Source of the DNA: an uncultured Oscillospiraceae bacterium
GTDB taxonomy: Bacteria > Bacillota > Clostridia > Oscillospirales > Oscillospiraceae
DNA length: 64,000 nucleotides
Reading direction: 5' to 3'
Assembly: GCA_910578505.1 (NCBI GenBank)
Contig: CAJTPV010000008.1
Location: 24,148-88,147, forward strand
The notes under the pieces are model-generated. The model ran no database searches. It had not been told where the DNA came from and saw only the letters and a program-made list of their open reading frames with translations. The first letter of the stretch is position 1. Every line of letters starts with the position of its first letter. The translations under genes were made by a program, and so were the position numbers. Positions 23,779-32,300 of the stretch are shown here, one piece after another.

Positions 23779-24792
23779 ATGGCGGGCAACAGCAACCTGC
23801 ATATGTCCAGAGCTGGAAAGACAGATGAATTTTATACCCAGCTCTCCACGATAGAGGACGAGCTGCGGCACTACCGTAAATATTTCAAAGGTAAGGTCAT
23901 CTTCTGCAACGCAGATGACCCGGCAATTGGAGAGGACGGGCAAGACCACTTTGGCGACGGTTTGGGCGGTTACACCAGTAATTTCTTCCGCTACTTTCAG
24001 CTGAACTTTACCCAGCTTGGCATCAAGAAGCTGATTACTACCCACTATGAGGCGGACAAGCCCAGTTATAAATTTGAGATCGTCAGCAGCGACCATGATG
24101 AGCAGATCGGTCTGCCGGACTATGTGAGGACTCCCCTGGAGGGCAGCGGCGACTTTCGCTCCCCAGAATGTTTAGCTTTGTTGGAAGAGTGCGACATTGT
24201 AGTGACAAATCCGCCGTTCTCCCTAATGAAAGAGTATTTGACGTTGCTTATAAACAGTGGTAAACAGTTTTTGATTTTAGGGAATATGAATCATGCAATG
24301 TACGCTGAAATATTTCCCTACATTTTTCGGCGGCAAGTATGGTTAGGGCATAATAGTGGACATTTCTGGTTCCGTGTTCCTGACTATTATGAAGCAAAAG
24401 GAACCGACTTCAAAGAAGATGATGATGGGCAAAAATGGCGGCGCATGGGGAATATCTGCTGGTTTACCAACATGGACATTGAGAAGCGCCACCAATCCTT
24501 GGTAGAGACGCTTTACAAGAAATACACAGCAGAAGAATATCCCCAATACGATAATTTTGAAGCAATCCATGTCAAAAAGGTTCAAGAAATTCCAGTAGAT
24601 TACACTGGTATCATAAGCGTCCCTATCACTTTTTTGGACAAGCACAACCCCGATGAATTTGAAATTGTTGGTGAACTGAATCATGGTTGCGACAGTGAAT
24701 TTGATTTAGCTAAACCTATATTAAACGGAGTTGCACAGTATAAACGTATTGCCATACGCAGGAAAATTGCTCAGGAAGTTGGTGAAGAATAG
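23779..24792 (+). CDS. EcoRI-type adenine-specific DNA methyltransferase
   Basis: 337 residues. MAGNSNLHMSRAGKTDEFYT at the start and the catalytic motif IVVTNPPFSLMKEYL (about residue 142) match the EcoRI_methylase family; the C-terminus has FTNMDIEKRHQSL and GIISVPITFLDKHNPDEFEI. The ATG at 23779 follows GGGGAGGTGTCGCT. It abuts the next gene with no gap (TAG then ATG at 24793). With that gene, which carries a DUF262 domain and an HNH nuclease, it forms a plausible restriction-modification or related defence pair. Codon use drifts to lower GC in its second half. Confidence 0.87.
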   Translation: MAGNSNLHMSRAGKTDEFYTQLSTIEDELRHYRKYFKGKVIFCNADDPAIGEDGQDHFGDGLGGYTSNFFRYFQLNFTQLGIKKLITTHYEADKPSYKFEIVSSDHDEQIGLPDYVRTPLEGSGDFRSPECLALLEECDIVVTNPPFSLMKEYLTLLINSGKQFLILGNMNHAMYAEIFPYIFRRQVWLGHNSGHFWFRVPDYYEAKGTDFKEDDDGQKWRRMGNICWFTNMDIEKRHQSLVETLYKKYTAEEYPQYDNFEAIHVKKVQEIPVDYTGIISVPITFLDKHNPDEFEIVGELNHGCDSEFDLAKPILNGVAQYKRIAIRRKIAQEVGEE

Positions 24793-25947
24793 ATGAATAT
24801 TGACCGTATTCAGGTGACAATTCAAGAACTGATTGATGGCTATGAAGAAAAAGGGCCGGATGGCATTGAGGGCGTGGTGGCCTATGGAGGCAGGCTGGAT
24901 GTTCGCCCCGCCTATCAGAGGGAATACATCTATCCCGACAAAGACCGGGATGAGGTCATCCGCTCTGTCAAAAAGAAATTTCCTATCAATGTGATGTACT
25001 GGGCCAAGACTGCCGATGGACGTTATGAACTGATGGACGGTCAACAGCGCACTATCTCCATTTGCCGCTATGCAGCGGTCAAGGACGAGGCCGACCGGCA
25101 GAGCTATGAGCAATGCTTTTCGGTAGATAATCTGTATTTCTTCAATCTGCCGGAAGATCAGAAGCAGAGCATCCGGGACTATGTGCTGGATATTTACGTC
25201 TGTGACGGTACGCCCTCCGAGGTGCTGGACTGGTTCAAAATCATCAATATCGCGGGCAAGGTACTTTCACCCCAGGAGCTACGGAACACCTCTTACACTG
25301 GTCCATGGCTGTCTGACGCGAAGCTCCATTTTTCCAAGCCCAACTGCACCGCCTACCGTATCGCCAAGGACTATGTGAACGGTTCCCCTATCCGGCAGGA
25401 GTATCTGGAGACGGCTATTGAGTGGATCGCCGCCAGGGACGGCCTGGGGTCTATCGAGGAGTATATGGCTCTTCACCAGCAGGACGAGAACGCCAATCAG
25501 ATTTGGCTTTACTTCCGCCGGGTCATTGAATGGGTGGAGGCGATTTTCCCCGTCAAGCGGAAAGAGATGAAGGGCATTGAGTGGGGTCTGCTCTACAATC
25601 GCTTCAAGGATGCAGAACTTGACCCAGACGCGCTGGAGCGGGAAGTCAAGGCTCTGCTGATAGATGATGAAGTGACAAACAAGAAAGGCGTCTATACCTA
25701 TGTTCTCACCAGAGAAGAAAAGTATTTGAGCCTTCGAGCTTTTACCACCGCCCAGAAAAGAGAAGCGTATGAGCGCCAGGGCGGTATCTGCCCTGACTGT
25801 CAGGCAGCAGGGAAAGCAAAGGTACACTATGATTTTGACGAGATGGAGGCCGACCACATCACACCCTGGAGCAGGGGCGGCAGAACTGTCCCGGAGAATT
25901 GCAAGATGCGGTGTAGGGAGTGTAATCGGAGAAAAAGTGATGTCTAA
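24793..25947 (+). CDS. DUF262 protein with C-terminal HNH endonuclease
   Basis: 384 residues. The N-terminal DUF262 (ParB/Srx-like) domain shows YQREYIYPDKDRDEVIRSV and the characteristic YELMDGQQRTISIC (about residue 75). The C-terminal HNH domain has a zinc pair CPDC, the core EADHITPWSRGGRT, and CRECNRRK. DUF262-HNH proteins occur in modification-dependent restriction systems. The start directly follows the methylase stop, so both are produced together: a methylase plus a nuclease with an NTP/DNA-sensing domain. Which DNA it cuts is unknown. Confidence 0.85.
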   Translation: MNIDRIQVTIQELIDGYEEKGPDGIEGVVAYGGRLDVRPAYQREYIYPDKDRDEVIRSVKKKFPINVMYWAKTADGRYELMDGQQRTISICRYAAVKDEADRQSYEQCFSVDNLYFFNLPEDQKQSIRDYVLDIYVCDGTPSEVLDWFKIINIAGKVLSPQELRNTSYTGPWLSDAKLHFSKPNCTAYRIAKDYVNGSPIRQEYLETAIEWIAARDGLGSIEEYMALHQQDENANQIWLYFRRVIEWVEAIFPVKRKEMKGIEWGLLYNRFKDAELDPDALEREVKALLIDDEVTNKKGVYTYVLTREEKYLSLRAFTTAQKREAYERQGGICPDCQAAGKAKVHYDFDEMEADHITPWSRGGRTVPENCKMRCRECNRRKSDV

Positions 25948-25968
25948 AACATAAGGCGGTGATAAAAA

Positions 25969-26430
25969 GTGAGCGATGAAATCCATATGGAAATTTCTAT
26001 TCCAACAGATGATGACGGATATGTTCTCTTGCAATGTGAGCATTGTGGAAGTTATTTTAAGGCAACACCATCCGATATTGAAGATGACGGCGTTTTAGAA
26101 ATCTTTTGTCCCAGTTGCGGTTTAGTTAGTGAGAACTATGCAACCGAAGATGTCATTGAATTGGCTCTTGCCATGGCAGAAAATGTAGCAATGGATATGG
26201 TATATGATACTCTCAAAAAAATGGAGCGCCAATTTAGGAACAGTCCGATTTCTTTCAAAATGAATAAGCGGCCAAAATATGAAGCAGAAAATCCTATTCG
26301 TTCTGGGATTGAGGCTCTTGAAATAGCGACTTTTCCCTGTTGCAAACGTACTGCAAAGGTAAAACCTTTACTTAAAATGACCGGCTGCTATTGTCCGTTT
26401 TGTGGGGTGAAAAACTATGAAATTGAATAG
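25969..26430 (+). CDS. Zinc-ribbon protein of unknown function
   Basis: 153 residues from a GTG start preceded by AAGGCGGTGATAAAAA. Two zinc-ribbon halves are visible at the N-terminus (CEHCGSYF and CPSCGLVS), and a further pair near the C-terminus (FPCCKRTA and CYCPFCGV). Between them is a helical stretch (ELALAMAENVAMDMVYDTLK). It is not a known enzyme; the fingers suggest nucleic acid or protein binding. Low GC sets it apart from the methylase genes. It overlaps the next gene by 14 bases, so the two likely work together. Confidence 0.7.
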   Translation: MSDEIHMEISIPTDDDGYVLLQCEHCGSYFKATPSDIEDDGVLEIFCPSCGLVSENYATEDVIELALAMAENVAMDMVYDTLKKMERQFRNSPISFKMNKRPKYEAENPIRSGIEALEIATFPCCKRTAKVKPLLKMTGCYCPFCGVKNYEIE

Positions 26431-27202
26431 AATTGAGTTAAAGAAAATCATATATGATTTTAACAGCATTTCCAACCGCCTTATGCAGGCAGACTTTAGT
26501 GATTACAGCGATGTGCTCTCAAAGTTTCTGAATTATATTACCAATACTGCAATAATAAGCGATTATATAACTGACTGTGGTTCTTGCACTCAAAATTTGG
26601 ATGAAGAATTTAAAGAAGTCGCAACATCCTATGGAAGATGTATTTTTACTCTTGGCAATACTGATGAAGAAGAAATTCGTAATGTATATGCCATATTAAA
26701 TTATATTGTTGCGCACAACATTGAAATCCATTTTACTATCGCGCAAGGATATGCTTCTTCTAATAAATACCAAGATCAGGTAAAAGGATTTAACAATCGT
26801 GTTGTTATGGTACTGATTCGACACATCGAACGCTATTTAACAAAGGTAGGTATTGATATGGGATTAGATGAAAAAAACACATACACCATTACGGTACACA
26901 ACGGGCAAGTCAATGTTGCCAACGACAATGCCACAATCACGGCTGTAAATAACAGTGGAATTGACGGAGCAACGCTTACAGATTTAATCCAAAAGGTTCG
27001 GACTACCGCCCAAGGTCTGCCGTCTGATGAGGCAGAAATTGTTTCCGATAGCCTGGAAACGATTGAGGCAGAGGCTCTATCTGAACATCCTAAAAAAGGA
27101 TTGCTTCGGACTGCTATCGCTGGTATCAAGGCGATAAAGGGACCTGTTGAATTTGTTGCAGCTGTGGCAACCCTGGTTCAGTTCTTGGGAGGTATGATCT
27201 GA
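26417..27202 (+). CDS. Unknown protein with a beta-rich linker and C-terminal hydrophobic helix
   Basis: 261 residues, not recognised. Residues 1-150 are helical (NSISNRLMQADFSDYSDVLS; YAILNYIVAHNIEIHFTIAQ). A short strand-forming stretch NTYTITVHNGQVNVANDNAT is followed by an acidic helical segment and a terminal amphipathic region (AIAGIKAIKGPVEFVAAVAT) that could insert in the membrane. This layout recalls membrane-acting effectors of bacterial defence systems, which is inference. It overlaps the zinc-ribbon gene by 14 bases and ends just before a strong terminator. Confidence 0.65.
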   Translation: MKLNRIELKKIIYDFNSISNRLMQADFSDYSDVLSKFLNYITNTAIISDYITDCGSCTQNLDEEFKEVATSYGRCIFTLGNTDEEEIRNVYAILNYIVAHNIEIHFTIAQGYASSNKYQDQVKGFNNRVVMVLIRHIERYLTKVGIDMGLDEKNTYTITVHNGQVNVANDNATITAVNNSGIDGATLTDLIQKVRTTAQGLPSDEAEIVSDSLETIEAEALSEHPKKGLLRTAIAGIKAIKGPVEFVAAVATLVQFLGGMI

Positions 27203-27232
27203 AAACTTGATAAGAACTGAATAGGGAAAATA

Positions 27233-27266
27233 GCCAGTGCCGACACTGTACTGTGTCGGCACTGGC
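27233..27266 (+). terminator. Intrinsic terminator after the cargo operon
   Basis: GCCAGTGCCGACAC-TGTACT-GTGTCGGCACTGGC is a perfect 14-bp stem. It ends the rightward cargo operon, 30 bases after the last stop codon, and may also serve the leftward gene DUF6061, whose stop lies 5 bases away. T-run is short (GGCTTTAT). Confidence 0.75.
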
Positions 27267-27270
27267 GGCT

Positions 27271-27522
27271 TTATAATTGATCTAAAGGCGTATAATCCGT
27301 CACATTTTTCAGATACTCTTCTGGGTCACCATTGAGAATCAAATCAGCATATCCAACCGGGTCATTGTAAATCAGGTAGTCCAATTCCGACCGCTGGTAC
27401 ATATTCTTAGCAACCTCGTCCTCGACAGCAGTGCAGTCAATAGAAATCAATGCGCCATCGGAAAATTTCAACTCCACACAGGCAGTATCTATATTGAACT
27501 CGCAGGAAAGTAATTTCCTCAT
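27271..27522 (-). CDS. DUF6061-like small protein
   Basis: 83 residues: MRKLLSCEFNIDTACVELKF, then DGALISIDCTAVEDEVAKNM and YLIYNDPVGYADLILNGDPE. It resembles the short DUF6061 proteins that lie at the right end of clostridial elements. Its start overlaps the rlmD stop codon (27519-27522), so it is now expressed as the second gene of an rlmD operon created by insertion. Function unknown. Confidence 0.65.
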   Translation of the reverse strand: MRKLLSCEFNIDTACVELKFSDGALISIDCTAVEDEVAKNMYQRSELDYLIYNDPVGYADLILNGDPEEYLKNVTDYTPLDQL

Positions 27523-29150
27523 TTGCGCCCACTCCCTTCAATCATCTGAAAATGCTTCAGCGCCGCCATAATTGCCTTTTCTTTTTCCGGCGGACACTGT
27601 GGCACTCTCTGGCCCTCGGACTTTGGCAAATTATAGTTCGGTCCGACCTCCAGTCCACACTTCCGTTTAACCTGAGAGATATACAAGTGGGAAACTTTCA
27701 ACCCAAACTTCTCCAACACATACGCCTTGATTTCCTCATAGGTGGCCTTACTCTCGGCAGAAGTCAAATCCATTTCGCCCAAGTCCAGGTCAACCTCAAT
27801 ATGATGCTCCGCTCGAAGTTTGGACAATAATACTACCGTCTCCACATGCCTTGTTCTTGGGAACATATCCACCGCCGCACAGCGCAGCGGCACATATCCC
27901 GCCTCGCCAAACCGCTTTACATCCCGCGCCAGCGTTCCCGGATCACAAGAAACATACACGATCCGCTCCGGCCCCATGGCCGCAGCCGCAACCACCGCCT
28001 CCTCACGCAAACCCTTTCGCGGCGGGTCTACCACAATCACCTGCGGACGCAGACCCTCCCGCTGAAAACGGGCGGCAGCCTCCCCGGCGTCGCCGCACCA
28101 GAAGCGGACGTTTTCGACCCCATTCCGGCGGGCGTTTTCCTCCGCGTCCCGCACAGCCTCCGCCACTGCTTCTACCCCGATCACCTGGGCCGCCCTGCTG
28201 GCCATCACCAGTGAAATGGTCCCAATGCCGCAGTAGAGATCCAATACCGTTTCCCTGCCCGTCAGACCGGCGAATTCCACCGCTTTCTCATACAGCCGCT
28301 CCGCCTGAATCCGGTTCACCTGATAAAAGGACGGTACCGACAGCCGGAACGTCAGACCGCAGAGCGTGTCCTCCAGCACGGCCTCGCCCCATACTGTGCG
28401 GAATTCGTCGCCCAAAACTACGTTGGTATCCCGCTGGTTGCGATTAAGCACGACCCCGACTGTTTCCGGACACGCCGCCCGGATTCGCCGGACCAGCGCC
28501 TCTTCCTCCGGCAGGGCGCCGCCGTTGACCACCAGACACACCACCGTCTGCCCGTTACAATTGGTGCGGGTGTAGATGTGCCGCAGCAGTCCGCGCCCGC
28601 TTTTTTCATCGTAGGCCGGGACGGAGAATTCCCGCAGATAGGCCTCCACCGCGCCGGCGGCGGCGTTGGCCTGGGGAGTCTGCAGGCGGCAATCCAGGGC
28701 GGGGACGATGTCATGGCTGCGGCTGCGGAAAAATCCAGCTCTGCCCAACGGGCTGACCGGAAACTGACACTTATTCCGGTAGCCGTCCACCTGGAGGCTG
28801 CCCAGGATCTCCTCCACCGGGATCTCCACCCCACCGAGCCGACGCAGGGCGTCCTCCACCCGCTGCTGCTTGGCCGCCAGCTCCTCCTCATAGGAGACGT
28901 GCCGGAAATCACACCCCCCGCAGGCGGGGTAATGGGGGCAGTCCGGCTGCCGGCGGGCTGGACTGCGCTCCAATATTTTCTCTGCACGGGCAAACGCGGT
29001 GCTTTTCAGCACCTTCAAAATGCGCACCGCGCATACCTCGCCCCGCACGCCGCCGTGGACAAACACCACCTGTCCCTCCACCCTTGCCACGCCCAGCCCC
29101 TCCGCCGTATAGCCGGTGATGGCGACTGTATATAACTGATTTTTCTGCAT
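27519..29150 (-). CDS. rlmD: 23S rRNA (uracil-5)-methyltransferase RlmD/RumA with element-derived C-terminus
   Basis: 543 residues. N-terminal TRAM domain (QLYTVAITGYTAEGLGVARV), [4Fe-4S] cysteines CPHYPACGGCDFRHV, SAM motif VLDLYCGIGTISLVMA, and catalytic VSCDPGTLARDV identify a RumA/RlmD-type tRNA/rRNA uracil methylase. The normal protein ends near HVETVVLLSK (residue about 440). Here about 105 extra residues follow (DLTSAESKATYEEIKAYVLE, LYISQVKRKCGL, AALKHFQMI), encoded by the mobile element. This tail is known to me from many clostridial RumA proteins carrying element insertions. The enzyme should remain active; any function of the tail is unknown. Confidence 0.92.
   Translation of the reverse strand: MQKNQLYTVAITGYTAEGLGVARVEGQVVFVHGGVRGEVCAVRILKVLKSTAFARAEKILERSPARRQPDCPHYPACGGCDFRHVSYEEELAAKQQRVEDALRRLGGVEIPVEEILGSLQVDGYRNKCQFPVSPLGRAGFFRSRSHDIVPALDCRLQTPQANAAAGAVEAYLREFSVPAYDEKSGRGLLRHIYTRTNCNGQTVVCLVVNGGALPEEEALVRRIRAACPETVGVVLNRNQRDTNVVLGDEFRTVWGEAVLEDTLCGLTFRLSVPSFYQVNRIQAERLYEKAVEFAGLTGRETVLDLYCGIGTISLVMASRAAQVIGVEAVAEAVRDAEENARRNGVENVRFWCGDAGEAAARFQREGLRPQVIVVDPPRKGLREEAVVAAAAMGPERIVYVSCDPGTLARDVKRFGEAGYVPLRCAAVDMFPRTRHVETVVLLSKLRAEHHIEVDLDLGEMDLTSAESKATYEEIKAYVLEKFGLKVSHLYISQVKRKCGLEVGPNYNLPKSEGQRVPQCPPEKEKAIMAALKHFQMIEGSGRK
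27829..27849. other. Attachment site, right (rlmD end)
   Basis: AATACTACCGTCTCCACATG encodes HVETVV of RlmD on the minus strand and shares the core ACCGTCTCCA (27835-27844) with the left site. Host rlmD lies to the right, the element-supplied tail to the left. Confidence 0.6.
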
Positions 29151-29283
29151 GACCCAACCTCAGCTTTTCCAGTGTGAATAATTGCAGTATACTACAGGTC
29201 CAATCCCCATTGCAAGAGGCAAAAACGAGCCGGGACTGTCTGCTCCCCTGGCACGGCAGTAAACCCCGCCTGAAACTGCCGGG

Positions 29284-29321
29284 AAGCCGCAAGTGCGCAT
29301 CTTTTGACGCACTTGCGGCTT
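29284..29321. terminator. Bidirectional terminator between rlmD and the SLH protein region
   Basis: AAGCCGCAAGTGCG pairs perfectly with CGCACTTGCGGCTT across a 10-base loop (CATCTTTTGA). It lies 70 bases downstream of the SLH gene stop on the minus strand, where its T-rich 3' flank on both sides would end transcription. Confidence 0.7.
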
Positions 29322-29390
29322 CCTTATGCCCGATTGACAATCAATCAGACAGAACAATATGCAGGCTTGCTGCCGGACGGACACACGGCC

Positions 29391-32300
29391 TCAGACGGTG
29401 TCGGCGTAGCGCATGATCATAGCCGCCACCTCCGCGCGGGTGGCCGTGCCCTTGGGATTCAATACCCCGTTGCTCCCTTTCAGAATGCCCCGGTTTACCG
29501 CCCAGCCAATGGCGTTCACCGCATAGCTGCTGACACTGGCGGAATCTGTAAAGCGGCTGAGATCACCGCCTCCGCCGATGCCGCCGGCATCGCGCCAGAG
29601 CATGACGGCGAGCTGCTCACGGGTAATATCCCCCAGGGGATCGCTGCCATCGGTGACGCCCTGTTCTATGGCCCAGAGCTGCCCCCGCTCATACCAGACA
29701 CTGCCGGGGTTGATGTCCGTACGGACATTGTGCGTCCGGGCAAGGATGGTCCAGATCATCGCCCGGCTGGTGGTTTGCTCCGGAGCGAACTGCGTGTCGG
29801 AAACGCCGCTCATGAGATAGTGCTTCCAAACATAGTCCACGCTGTTATAGTACCATTTCGCCGCCGGCACGTCTGTAAACGGCATGGGAGCCGGATTCAG
29901 GACGATGCCGGAGATACCGGGGGTGCCTAAGCCGGTAAAAATCTCGTCATCCGCCGGGTCGTCTGCCGGCTCCGGCGTCTGCAGGACAAATTCCGCGCTG
30001 ACGTCCACTCTGCTGTCCGGCATCGTAAAGATGAAGCGGCCATCGCCCATTTCCCGGATAGAGACCTTCCGGCCCCAGGCTCCGGAAACCGTCAAATCCG
30101 ATAATTCGTATCCGGCATCCGGGTGGACCGTCAGCGTTACCCGGTCTCCCCATGCTGCGCGGCGGACGCTGGGAATGATTTCGCCGCCGGAAAAGCGGGG
30201 GATGGAAATATAGTGGACTTCCTGGTCAACGTCCGGGACCGGGTCGGGAATGGGGTCGGGGTCCGGCTCACTGTCCGCCGGAATCACCATATAGAGGGGC
30301 TCTGTCGTCAGCCAGGCCGCCGCGGCCCGTCCGCCCAGCCGGATCGTGATGGTATAAACGAATTCCCCGTCAGCAGTCTGGGTGGGCGGCGTAAATTGGA
30401 TGGTATTGATGGTATACTGGAGAAGGCTGCTGACAGATGACAGCACGGAGCGGATAACGCCGGAAACATATTCCCTGGAGGACGCGGCGTTCTGATACGC
30501 ATACCTGGCGACCAGCCGGTCTGTGTTTGCCCGCACCTGTGTGTAGCCATCCGCCACCGCGGCGGACACGATGGTTGCCGGTTCGCCGCCGGCATTCCGC
30601 TCGTTGACGCACGCATAGTCGCCATCGTCGTTCCGGACAAAGCTGTGCCCCAAGGCGCGGATGATTTCCTTCCGAACGTCGCCGCAGGCAGAGCAGGTGG
30701 ATGTCTGCGCGCCGTCTGCGGTACAGGTGGCCTCCTGGGTCACCGTCACCGGACCATAGCGGTGTCCGGCAGCCGGGATGCTCTCTGTCTTGATATCGCC
30801 GCAGGCGGTGCAGGTGGACGTCTGCTCGCCAGGTTGGGTACACGTGGCCTCCCTGGTGATCGTGACAGGGCCATAGCGGTGTCCGGCCGCGGGGATGACC
30901 TCCGTTTTCACATCACCGCAGTTGGCGCAGGAGGAGGTCTGCTCACCGTCCTCCGTACAGGTGGCCTCCTTGGTGACGGCAGTTATTTCGTAGTGATGAC
31001 CAACAGCGGGGATGGCCTCTGTTCTGGCGTCGCCGCAATTGGAACAGGTAGACGTCCGAATGCCGTCCTCCGTGCACGTGGCCTCCCGCGTTACGACAAA
31101 GGCGCTGTAGCTATGGCCAACTGCGGAGATGGTTTCCGTTCGCGTGCTGCCGCATCTGGAGCAGGAGTATGTGCGGATGCCGCTCTCGGTACAGGTCGCC
31201 GGTTTTGTCACAACGCCTGCGCCGTACCGGTGTCCGGTGGCGGGGATCGTTTCTGTGCGGGTTTCACCGCATTCTGTGCAGGTGTATGTCCGTACGCCGG
31301 AGGAGGTACAGCCCGCCGGGCTGGTGACCGCTCCGCTGTTCCAGACGTGCTCGTGTCCGGGGTCCGGGCCTGGATCCGGGTCCGTGCCGGCGTCAGGGAG
31401 GGAGCTGTTGTAGTGTACGGTTATGTTTTGCAGCGAGGTTGGGACATCCCCCAGTTTTTGGATGGCGTTCCATTGCGCCTCGCTCCCGCTGTAGTAGATG
31501 TCTTTTATGGCAGAGCTTTGAAATGCCGCTATCCCTATCTTTTCTACACTGTCTGGAACTGAAATTGCGGTCAGCATGGAGCAAGAAGAGAATGCGCGCT
31601 CCCCGATGCTTTTTGCCCCCTGTGGAATATTGAGAGTCGAAAGCATCAGGCAGTCCAAAAACATATCATTACCTATGCAGTTTATGTTCTTTGGCAGCGT
31701 AACCGAGCTCAACTTGTAACATCTTAAGAATAAGCTGTCTCCTATGCTCACTGGCTGACTGCCGGCAGAAAATTTTACCGCCGACAATTCTGTACACTCC
31801 ATAAATACCCCGACACCTACACTGCTGATACTTGCCGGCAGGTTAATGGACTTGAGCGCCGTACAGGCGTGAAAGGCAGAATCACCAATGCTTTCCACAC
31901 CTTCTGATACAGTTACTGAGATAAGACTTTTACAATTCTGAAAAGCGCCGCTGCCAATTGTTTTTACGCTGGCTGGAATTGTCGCGCTAATCGCTTTACT
32001 GCCTTTAAAAGCATTGCTGCCTACAGCAGTTACCCCGCTCTCAACCACAATGCTCAAGATTTTGTCTGCATGGCTGACCCACGGCTGGTCTGAGGTTTTC
32101 ACAAAGTCCGGCATAGCTCCAGAACCGGAGATTGTAAGCGTCCCTGCCTTAGTCAGCGACCATTTGAGTCCTCCGTCAAGGTTGCCTGAGCCAATTGGCT
32201 TATTGGCATCAGGGTCAGTGGGGGGAACATAGCCCTCTGGGTAACGGGTAATATAATGATTAGCGGCTTCAACTTCCGCCTTGTCCATCGATCGTCCCCA

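Larger units (their letters stand above)
16148..27844. mobile_element. Integrative mobilizable element inserted in the 3' end of rlmD
   Basis: About 11.7 kb bounded by the shared core ACCGTCTCCA at 16148-16157 and 27835-27844, inside CATATGGAGACGGTGGTG (minus strand, end of the recombinase) and the matching codons for HVETVV in rlmD. It holds a large serine recombinase at its left end pointing outward, a MobV relaxase, a primase/helicase, regulators, origin-like sequences and a cargo operon, but no conjugation machinery, so it would need a helper for transfer. Genes shift composition at 23.7-27.2 kb, suggesting the cargo was acquired separately. Exact ends need comparison with an empty site. 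Confidence 0.75.

Noticed and set aside
26881..27202. Calling the 261-aa protein an abortive-infection effector
   Set aside because: The helix and beta segment are suggestive only; no named domain is recognisable, so it is listed as unknown.
16148..27844. Prophage interpretation of the element
   Set aside because: No capsid, terminase, tail or lysis gene; relaxase and primase fit a mobilizable element.
30640..31350. Regular about 120-bp repeats that could suggest a CRISPR array
   Set aside because: They are in frame within the SLH protein, diverged, and far too long for CRISPR repeats; no cas gene is near.
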